Shown here: piece by piece, positions 1 to 9,840 of the stretch
Layout of the letters: the number at the start of each line of letters is the position of its first letter
How positions within the stretch are numbered: position 1 is the first letter of the stretch
Assembly (NCBI GenBank): GCA_024349245.1
Contig: JALDNG010000006.1
Coordinates: 2,407,501-2,471,500 of the forward strand
Source of the DNA: Neodontobutis hainanensis
Lineage: Eukaryota; Chordata; Actinopteri; Gobiiformes; Odontobutidae
Direction of reading: 5' to 3'
Length of the DNA stretch: 64,000 nt
Notes under the pieces: model-generated
What the model was told of the DNA's origin: nothing
The model's input: only the letters and a program-made list of their open reading frames with translations
Databases searched by the model: none
Program-made: the position numbers and the translations under genes

Positions 1-2106
1 CTCTGGCGCCAGAGACAGATCAAAGCATTCACCAAGCCAATCATGCCCATGGCACAACCTCAGCACAACCTCAGCCCAACAACCTCACCAGCCCAACACT
101 CGCCTTTTTTTCAACCAGCTCAAGAGAGGGAGGCAGTCCAGCTGGGCATGAGAGTAGCTGGGCTACATACAGTCGTAGAACTGTGGTTACATCAGGTAAC
201 TATAATTTCTAGTTTGTGTGTTAACCACCCAGGCAACGGCATAGGAGAACAATGCACTCCCAGCTGAACAAACTATTGGTGAAGGAAAAAAGCAGGAGCA
301 ATGCAAGCCCACATCTCCCAAGAGTGGCCATGCACGCCCTCAGGCAACGTCACACAGACCACCTCTCCCAAGACCATCTGACGCCGTCGCCAGCAGGCCC
401 TTTCCAGGCCATAAACCAATCTGAGCAAATAAGCAAAGCCTCTAGGTGGGTGGAGCACATACGAAATAGAAGCATAGTATTCCCACAGAATTAAATAGCT
501 AAAACAAATAGATCAAAATCCTCATAAGCATCAATATACTCAAGATGAGTTGCAACTCTTATTTTTAGCACAATCAATTTTACAGTAGCTCAGTGGGTAG
601 AGCAGTCGTCCTTCAACCGGAAGGTAGTTGGTTCGATTCCCGCTCTCCACAGTTCATACTGTCGTCGTGTCCTTGGGCAAGACACTTAACCCACCTTGCT
701 TCCAGTGGCTGTAACACTGGTAATTACTGTAGAACAATGTAAGTCGCTTTGGATAAAAGCGTCTGCTAAATGAATAAATGTAATGTAAATGTACTACGTG
801 GAGTAAAATGTACATTACATTAGTAAGAATGAAATACACATATCCAAACTAGTCACACATCTGCAGCAAAAGTCTAAATAACTACTTGCTAGGGATGTAA
901 TGATTAACTGTGAGCCGGTTTAAGAAATGAATTAACATATGTGACATTTCTAGTCGGTTGAGATGCTAATTATATCGCGATTTATGTTTTGAACAAAAGG
1001 GGCCGCTCTGTATAGTTTTCAACAAGTGGTTGCAAACAGTTACTAGCATGGCAATGACGAGTAAAGGATGTTGATATTGAGAAATACGCATTAAAATCAC
1101 AGGTGTGGCAGCATAAAATCCATAAATAAATCCAGTTTAGCAAAAGGCGTTCACTGTCTGTGCCTCTCTGCTGCTGCCTGCTGCACAGACCGGTACTGCA
1201 CGGACTTAATGAGCGGCACTTCACAAGCACGCAACAAAAACAAGACTGTGTCTGAGGCTGAGCTTTACTCAACAAAAGGTTACGTAAATGCCCCATTACC
1301 GGTGAAGAACAGAGAATGTGAGCAGTAAGCTAATCTGTGTTAGCAAAGAGGCTAAAATTTACACACAAAATAATTAACCAGGTCTAAATCCATCAATAGC
1401 AGATTTATTGGGGATTTTTATTAACTTTGTTAATATCCACTTATTCAAAGTACCTAGCCTTAAAACTATATGCTTTTTTGTTGCTGGCTGTTTAATATGT
1501 AATCTTTCATGTCACACCACAAGACTTAATTTTCATTACAAATTTTCACTTATTGTTAATATCTTTGTATAAGTCATGTGCATTTAAAACATTATAGTAA
1601 AGTAAACATACGTTATATACTGCCTAAAACCTCAGGAACTTTTCCAGCTGCTAGTGTCTTATTATAAAAATATTAGAATTGTATTTCTGGTGAATTTTAC
1701 AGTCACACTGCAGAACATTTTTAAGGGTAATCATGAAAAAAATAAATAGATCACATCATTTGTCCAAAACTAAAACAGTCTAATAATGTACTCTATTTTC
1801 ATTGATAGTGTATATTTCTAGAGGTAAGACATATTTAGAATACATAATTTTACATGATTACAAAAGATTTCAGCGTCATGTCAAGTACCCTTTGCCACAT
1901 CCTGTTTTACATTTACATGCCACATGACATAGTCCAGATGTCAATATTATTATCTGGGCAAAAGGCTTGAAATTCAAACAAGATCTCATTTGCCTTATCA
2001 TCTTTTTCATTTACATGCCATAGGGGCCCCAAAGGTAATTTCTGTAATCTGGGCCAAGTGCGTCACCTCCAGAAGAAGCCCTAAAGAAATGTTTTTCATC
2101 TGGCAG
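1..2106. other. 5' flank of dglucy, no gene recognised
   Basis: Apart from the SINE at about 583-795, I see no convincing exon or RNA gene in this stretch. Short open frames in 43-494 and 982-1296 show no family resemblance, no splice signals and no codon pattern. The first dglucy coding exon (initiator Met and any mitochondrial targeting sequence) should lie here or to the left of the window: the first exon I can place, at 2107, starts in phase 1 and has an in-frame stop upstream of its splice acceptor. I could not find the missing exon with confidence. Confidence 0.5.
583..795 (+). mobile_element. tRNA-derived SINE, copy 1
   Basis: The 5' head looks like a tRNA with an A box (TAGCTCAGTGGG near 586) and a B box (GGTTCGATTCC near 630). 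It is followed by a body beginning AGTTCATACTGTCGTCGTG and a 3' tail containing AAGCGTCTGCTAAATG and TGAATAAATG repeats, as in many fish SINEs that share a LINE-type tail. The head has no clean acceptor-stem end and runs directly into the body, so this is a retroposon and not a working tRNA gene. A second copy of the same family lies at about 2950. Confidence 0.8.
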
Positions 2107-5100
2107 GCTACCAGCAGGCTAATGTAACAATACTACCATCTTGTCTGGCCAAGGACTTCGAAGCCTTCTGTCAAAGTAACGCAGCTCCCTTGGCACTTCT
2201 TTATCGCAGTCGACCTGGAGAGACGTCCTGCCTGCCAATAGCTCAAGAGGCTGATATCAGGTACCAGGTTTTAAATAGACAAAAGTTTAAACGTTTGTCA
2301 TTTTTAATTTACATGAGTTTTAGGAACAATTTGGAAATGTGTTGACCTGATTCTGGGTCCCACCTGAAGGAGCAGACCCAGGACATGCTGAAGGGAGTAT
2401 TTTTCAGAAACACTTTGATATTCACCAGGGCCTGGGTAATCGGGACCGGTCAGGATGAGGGCCAGCCCGGTAAGGCGGCGGTACATTGAGTGAAGCTGCT
2501 CACTCAATCTAGCAACAGTTGCTTTCACTGGCACTCTGCATGTGCCCTTCTACAGTCATTAAACCTGGCCTTATAGAGGGGCCACTGCCCTTAACTACAG
2601 CTACAATATAATGATTTTTAATCATTTTTTATAGGTATCTCACTTTTTGTAACTTTATTCCTGAAATTGATTTTCAGTGAAAGTTTAATAAGGGCTTGTC
2701 TAAGACATAAAATTCCTGGGCTTAAAAAAAGTCCCACCCCAGCTTTGATATTCACTGGAAAAAGCCAGAAAAACCTGGTTAGTTTAATGACGTTCACTCA
2801 AATTGTCCCAAAGTTTTAAAATTAAGTTATTCAGAATATTTCATTTACTTAGATTTAGGTAATTGAGCAGCTGAGCAATGAACATTTTGTCATTCTAATT
2901 TATAATTAGTGGTTCAAATTGAATTAACAGGATTGAACTATTACACTTTGTCAGTGGTTCAGTGGTAAAGCGGTCGTCCTATAACCAAAAGGGTAGTAGT
3001 TTGTTTCCTGCTCTCCTCACAGTTCATACTGTCGTAGTGTCTTTGTGAAAGACTCTTAACCCACCTTGCCTCCAGTGGTGTTCCTCTGGTGAATAGAAGC
3101 TGTAAGTTGCTTTGGATAAAAGCGTCTGCTAAATGTAAATGACTAAATGTTAAATGCATGGACTTCTGAATGACTTTGTGCCTGTAGGACAGACATCCCC
3201 CGCTACTGTGTGTATGAGAATGGCAGCCTGATGAAAACCATCTCCAGTCTGAAGGATTACAGCACTGAATTTAAGTAATTAAAACAGCAAATATTCTGAC
3301 AGCCTTCATATTTTCTCTGTTTTACCTTTCTTTTTAATATTTGCAGAGACATGATGTGTTTCTATCTGGGCTGCAGTTTTGGCTTTGAGGGCAGACTGAA
3401 TAAAGCTGGTGTCCCAGTTAGGAACGTGGAACAAGGGAAGAACGTCAGCATGTACAGAGTAAATAAACATTGATTATTTTTTTTTATTTGAATGATTGTC
3501 AATCATATGTGATCATGGCACTCATCAGCTATGTTTTGTGTTCAGACCTCAGTGCCCTGTGTCCCTGTAGGAGTCTTTCAGTGCCCCCTGGTGGTCACTA
3601 TGCGTCCCATTCCGGCTGAAATGCTTGATACTGCAGTTGAGGTCACCCATCTCAACCCTCTTGCACATGGGGCTCCTGTGCACATAGGAGACCCGGGTAA
3701 AACACACACTAAATGTACTCTAAGTCAAGACATATCTAATACCTAAATGTACTGCAGCTTTCTTAGGCATTCAGGACCTATCCCGTCCAGACTATGGTGA
3801 CGCTGTGAAGCAACAGCCTGGTGACGTCCCCACATTCTGGGCATGTGGAGTGACTTCTATAGAGGCTGTACGCAGCAGCAGTAAGCGCTGATATTTTACT
3901 TAAATTTAGGCTTCAGTGTTTTTACATAAACTTCTCTATTTAATTAACTTAATTATTGTATTTGAAGAAAAGCAAAACCAAATATATATATATTTATACG
4001 GAAACTCAACTCTTCCCAGAGCCACATTTGGCCTTCAGTCACTCTCCAGGCTGCATGTTCCTGACTGACCTCCCAGACACCTCCTCTTCATCTTCAATAA
4101 CCCTGTCCCATCAGAAGGAGGACTCTGAGCTAATACCTGTTTGTTTTCAACTCTCTCACAAGCCTCTGTTCTACAGCTTAGCATCAAAGAGGGCAGTGGA
4201 AAAAATCAGACAACTGGAGACCATTATTGGGGAAGACCCTGGTAAGCTTATTCAACAATATCAAGTGCTCCCAACTATCAGTCATGTGACACTACACGTA
4301 CAGAACCAAGTATATAGCCGGAAAAATATTACAATAACATGCAATTTTCTGTCAGCTATAAATTAGATCTGCGTGAAGACAGAAATTTCTCTTGATGCCA
4401 TTATACCCCACCTATTGTTAGTTGCCATGGTAACTGACAAGTCACTGCAATTTACTTCACTTTCATCATAACGTTATATGTCATTTTAAAAGCTGTAATT
4501 TTCCTACACATATACTGTTACTAGGAGATCGAGCGACCCAAGCTTTATCTGTTCAGGATGAACTTGTCTGTTGCTGTATGGCCCTCTCTCACGCCTCCTC
4601 TGTTGCCATAGTTACAGGCAGTATGAGCAGGTATGTCTCTATTTGTGGGTAGTACACTTCTTACTAATCAATACTACGTTGCATTTTCAAAGTTATCAAT
4701 AGTGATATGGCATGAGATAGATGCTTGATTAAATTCTTCAGATTCTAATCTCATCCAAGCCTCTCCTAAAAGAGGTTTTGTTTTGTTTTTGCCCACATAG
4801 CCTTCCAGACAAGACAGACAGTCCACCTGGAGCCATTGCCTTAGCAAACATGCTGTTGTCTCTGGGAAAACAGGTGACCATGGTGACAGACAGAAGAGCG
4901 CTGGAGAAGAACCAGGCCGTCATTGATGAAGCTGTGAGATCAGGTAAGAGAGACAAGATGTTGACAAGAATCACCAAGTGGAATAATATTTATTCTGTAG
5001 AAAAAGGCTACTTAATCATTCTTTAATTTTAATGTCAGGTGTGCTGGATGTTACAGTACCACTGGTCACCTTTGAGAATAAAGGCCCTGACTTTGCCCTG

Positions 5101-6046
5101 CATTTTCTCTGTGATAACGGAGAAGTCAGCAAACTAAGGTCAGTTATATTTTGGCACCTTTGCACAGACTTAAAAATTTAATAAAAAAAAAAATTTGGTT
5201 ATAGTCTCCTACATGAGCGCATTAAATCTGGTTGCACTTTTTGACATCTTGTTTGTTGTTGAAATACCAGTTATGACCACCTTGTGGTGACAGAGCACTG
5301 TGGACAAGCTGCAGATGTCATTTACAACAAGATGAGAGAAAGTCAAGATTTACATTTTGTGGATCCTTTTGACAAACTGCTCATCACCGCCAAGGAAATA
5401 CCTGGAATTAACACTTCAGGTAAATAAATGAAAAAAAAAAAGAAAATACACATTTACCCACAATGTAGCACAAGTGAAAATCATATTACTGCAAATGATG
5501 GTTGAGTCAAATCACAAAAGGGTTAAAAAAGTTGTTTATAATAACAGTAAATAAAAAAAATAAATAAAAAATAAGGAAAAAAAGTGCAGCTTTTCAGTCG
5601 CTCTAGTGCTGCTACTTGCAGGTGTATCCAACAGGGGAGGACATGCAGTGGCCTGTGGCTTGTTCTTGTTGCAAACCTGCCCTTCACATCAGCGCTACCT
5701 AAAGAAGGGACTAGGACTAAATAAACCCATACCCAAGGAACACCTGCAGAAATGGACATCCAGCCTGCCCTCTGTGGAGAAGGTAAATAAATAGAAGAGC
5801 ATTGAAGAGAAAGATTTAGTGCCTATGGTAGCATTTCCGTAAAAAAAACATTTGCCTTATCAGACATAAACAGTAACTAGACAAATGTTTTAACTGATGA
5901 GCTATTTTCATGTTTTAGGGCTCTTTCTTATATTGATGTATTTCTGCTTGTCTTATCTTCTTTAGGTGGAGTGTATGGCCATGAATGGTTTAAGCCTTCA
6001 CCCCAGACTTGCTGAAATCATCACCAGACTATTGAAAGACACATGA
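2107..6046 (+). CDS. dglucy: D-glutamate cyclase, mitochondrial (DGLUCY / C14orf159 homologue), 5' end missing
   Basis: The mammalian enzyme is mitochondrial and converts D-glutamate to 5-oxo-D-proline. Thirteen exons, all with GT-AG borders and matching phases: 2107-2260, 3188-3274, 3347-3458, 3546-3696, 3767-3880, 4020-4241, 4525-4630, 4801-4943, 5039-5138, 5271-5419, 5622-5782, 5966-6046 (stop TGA); the first Met exon lies upstream and was not found. The N-terminal half is the DUF1445/hydro-lyase-like domain, with family blocks FYLGCSFGFE, CPLVVTMRPIP, APVHIGDP and PGCMFLTDL. The C-terminal half is the DUF4392 cyclase domain, with DSPPGAIALA, DHLVVTEHCG, KEIPGIN, GVSNRGGHAVACGL. Compared with the human protein as I recall it, two internal stretches of the cyclase domain have no exon here (see findings), so activity is doubtful. 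Neighbour order with gpr68 and ccdc88c is as in human. Confidence 0.9.
2950..3150 (+). mobile_element. tRNA-derived SINE, copy 2, in a dglucy intron
   Basis: Same family as the copy near 583: a degraded tRNA-like head (TGGTTCAGTGGTAAAGCGG), the body words AGTTCATACTGTCGTAGTG and CCCACCTTGCCTCCAGTGG, and the tail AAGCGTCTGCTAAATGTAAATG. The B box is decayed, so this copy is probably older. It ends about 40 bases before the dglucy exon at 3188. Confidence 0.8.
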
Positions 6047-6137
6047 GGCTTTCACGCCCAAACCTCTTGATCTCTGTCTTGTCTCTCTAATTAGATTCAA
6101 TCCGTCATATTATCTGATAATCAGATGAGTTTTTCAG

Positions 6138-6713
6138 TGTCATGGCCAAAGGCCCAGAAACCGGAAGACTCCAGCGCAAACCCCAGACACAGGCAAAGAG
6201 TTGAAAAAAAAAAAAAAGGTTTATTTAAATGACAAAGTAACAAAACAAAAACCAGGAAACAAGGCGAAGGTCCGAGCATAAATAATCCAGGACAATAATT
6301 ACAAGGAAAAACAGGCTAGGGATTCCAGGCATAAAATACAAGAAAACCAGGAAGGGGATATTCACTGAACCACTAGGAACACAGCCCAGACTCACAGTTA
6401 CAGGGACGACGACATGGCACAGAGAACACAGACAAACAGGTATATATAGACATAGACAACAAGGGACAGGTGAAACACATTAGGGCGGAGCAGGTAATCA
6501 CACAGGAGGGAAAGACACAAGGCAGGAAGTCATTCATAAAACACACACAGGGGTAAGACATTTCAAAATAAAAAAACAGAAACTCCAATACAAACTTGAA
6601 ACTAAATCAGATACAATAACTAAACTCAGGAACTACAAAGAACATATCAGAATAAAACAGACAAATAAACTAACAAAATCAGACAGACTATATAACAGAC
6701 ATGAATCCTGACA
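6138..6713 (-). mobile_element. solo LTR, retrotransposon (probably Gypsy-type)
   Basis: The block starts TGTCA and ends TGACA, the usual short inverted ends of an LTR. It is flanked by TTCAG on the left and TTCAT on the right, a 4-of-5 match to a 5 bp target duplication. Read on the minus strand it has a TATATATA box, then an AATAAA signal followed by a T/A-rich run near the far end, giving the U3-R-U5 order. No internal region, tRNA primer site or second LTR is present, so it is a solo LTR left by recombination. The family is not certain. It sits about 90 bases after the dglucy stop codon, so the dglucy transcript may read into it. Confidence 0.65.
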
Positions 6714-9700
6714 TTCATATTGCATTGTATGTATCATTATAAAGATGAGTAAAGGTTATTTTCATATTTCTTCTTCAACTATTCACAAATTGATTAACAT
6801 TAAAAGGCTTCATCTTGTAAGAATGGAAAACCTTGGTTACCATTCATCTGTTTTCCATTTACCCAGAGTTGACTCATCAGCTCTCCTTTTCAAAATGGCA
6901 CTGTGTTACCTTAGTCATTACCTCAGACACATTTGTGTTTTTGTACCACTTGTACTGTACAAGTTAATCACATTCATGTCATTTTCAATAGTTGTAAAAT
7001 CACAACCAATCACCAGATACTCTGTGGGTGGATACTTTTCATTGTATGTTGTTTTAATAATAGCAGTAACTGTAGAAGTTAATTTGAGATGGCCCCGTAA
7101 AAATAAAAATAAAATAAATGATAAGGTCTCTATAGGTTTGTGACACATGATTTAGCCAAAAGCAAAACAGAAGTCGGAGAAAGAGAGAAGCAAGAGAAGG
7201 ACAAAGTTATAAACAGCTGAGGTTGGTTTCCCGAATTGCTTCTCAAAAACATTAAATGTGTCTAGTTACGGGTATTTCTGGACTGTGGGCGCGACTACAG
7301 TAACAGTAACTAATCAGACACAGACTGGAGAGCAAAATAGCCTTGAATATGTTTTTACATTTGTGTCAGAGACTGAGAACAAACCAAGCAGCTATCCATC
7401 TCCTGTGTTTCAGCAGTTGATCCAGTTCCCTGCTTTCAAGCTCCAAATTCAGCTTTGAACCAATTCCTGCACATTTTTGTGGATTCAAGCAATTTGGGAA
7501 AAGCCAAAGACTCCTCATGTCCCTTCATCTTTCCCTCAACTCTGACCTCTGACCCCAGCTGACTTAGGTTTAATGTGACTTCCTGTTGAAGGAGGGCAGC
7601 AGCCAGTAGCAGTTGATACTGCCAAGAGTAACACACAGACTGTCACACACTGTACAATCCGCTTGGCCCAGCTGCACGCACATAACAGATTATGTTACGA
7701 AAACAAACTCATGCATTGACAGGCTAGTTCAATTTCAACTCCCAAGTCACCTGACAGTTGTTTTAATAATTTGCGAAAAGCAATAAACACATAAGTATTT
7801 CATGTTGCCAATCATAACAGTTTACCACTTCACTTCAGAGAGCTGGTCTAATGAAAAGGTGCTTGTCCTTAACTGCACTCTTCTGAAATTACATTCAAAC
7901 CAATGTTTTTTGTTTTAATTACTGCTCCACTGTTTACATATAAAATGTATATATCATAATTAATTGGATAATAGACGGCTGCAAATATACTGAGCATATA
8001 GTCTGGTAAAATATAACATGTCTGTACAAGACTAGCTCTCAGACAGTTCTGTGTAATGTGTGATTTATGAAATTTTACATTTTAATTTGTTAAAGCTGAT
8101 ACTTGTATTTTTGCACAGCCATCTAGAAATGCATTTGTCTCACATTTGACCATTCAGTGGCACATTGGGCTTTGTAAATGTACACAAGAATGTATAGATG
8201 AACCACACATTGTCATAAAAGGTCAAAAAGGAGGTTTTGCTCAAGGTCAATGTTGGCGTTGTTTGTAATCAGTAAGGCCTAGTTCAATCAGTCAGCAATG
8301 TCACATTTGCTACTTGTCAACTTTTTAGAAAGACATCCTGCTGCCAATGTCAAAGAGAGACGCCTGAGTCAGACAAAACTACATGTATGTGTATGCACCA
8401 GTCACAGGGACACTGCCTGGCGGCTAACCACAAAAAGAAAAGTCTTGTTGGATTTTTTTTTTTTATAAAACATATACTTTATCACATTCAGCATTCTACA
8501 GATGAGTCACCCATAAGCAATCACTTCATAATAGCATAAAGCCTGTCTGAAGTTTGACCATAATTACAAAGATAAGATTTATATATTATACAGTTTCTTA
8601 ACAAGGTTTTCCATGAATTGTTATGAACATCATATACATTAGACTACACTTCAGTAAATTCAATTACCTGCAATAAAGAATACTGTAATAATTATGTTTT
8701 TGACAATGATCATTAACTCTGATCTGGCATTTATTAAATATTTATAATTACATGCAGATAAAAACATGTAAACATTTCCACTGATTTCACTTTAAACGTC
8801 CATAGTCACAGATTTAAAGTGTCTTTGCTCACTGAAAAATCCTTTGGAGACCATTTCCTGTAAAATAAATAGATACGTGATTTTGTCTGATGAAGAGTTG
8901 TTGTTGTTTTTCTGCAGAGGCTAACTTTGGTCACAGGAGAATGGAGGAACCGTTGACTCAGAGAGAAATGATTGTATCTTATCTAATAACAAATCAGGTG
9001 TATTTCGTGATGTAGCAGCTATGTATGAGTCACTTTTCTGCTTGAGAACTTGTTTTACAATAAGTTATGCTGTTGGTCTCAGCCATAATTGAGGAACAGT
9101 TACACATTCTTTTTTAAAGCAGACTTCAATCCCTGACTTACATTGAAAGAAATACCAGAGTGAAGTTCAATACTGCAACACTGTCATAAATACTGAAGCA
9201 GGTGTCAGTCCAAATCCCAGTTTAAACTTTACAGCTGCACTTTTGAGTAGACAACCCTTATTCATTTGATATATTATTCAATGTTGTAAAAGGAGAAGTG
9301 AGTGGCATTTTTTACAAGTACAGGGTTAAAAATACTTAAATGTAGAAATAATTTTAAAATAGGAGTTTCAGTCCCTTGCTTTGTAACAAACAAAGAACAA
9401 ATTTTCTGGTATACAGTCCCTTTTATTTTATAATTATCCATATATTTTATTGGATTTTTATGGAAATGCAATGCAAAAAACATTTCCACTTACTTCTCCT
9501 TTAAAATATATATAGCAGAACAAAGTGTGACTGAATGTAATATCAATTTTAGCTCTGACTACTGTTGCTGGAAGGGTCAACTCAAAGCTATGGCATCTTC
9601 AGGGGGACATTGCCCACCGTAACCAGATGCTGATAAAGTCAGCTGATGTAGGCCAATGAAAGTTTATGTAAACACATGTTTGGAGTAAAGCTGCTCCTAA

Positions 9701-9840
9701 ACCTCACCTTAAAGGCAGCAAAGTTATGTTTGGTTTCTTCCATTCTTCATTCACCTTTGTTCAACTTTATCAGATACATTTCAGAGCTGCCAGATGCTTT
9801 GGTTTCGACCATTGATATTTAACTGGAGTCTATTGTCCAA
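6714..9840. other. intergenic between dglucy and gpr68; probable gpr68 3' UTR at right
   Basis: AT-rich sequence without convincing exons. Short open frames such as 6745-7143 have no family resemblance. The two genes converge here. The right end must hold the gpr68 3' UTR; a minus-strand AATAAA at about 9422-9428, some 415 bases past the gpr68 stop, is a possible polyadenylation signal. Confidence 0.45.

Noticed and set aside
586..660. tRNA gene on the + strand
   Set aside because: A and B boxes are present, but the sequence runs on into a SINE body and tail and a second related copy lies at 2950, so it is a tRNA-derived retroposon.
3581..3594. CTCF-like word in dglucy
   Set aside because: The consensus match lies in codons for the conserved QCPLVV block, so it is explained by coding sequence.
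6745..7143. 132-codon + strand frame between dglucy and gpr68
   Set aside because: AT-rich, no family resemblance, no splice signals, no upstream promoter features; expected by chance in this composition.
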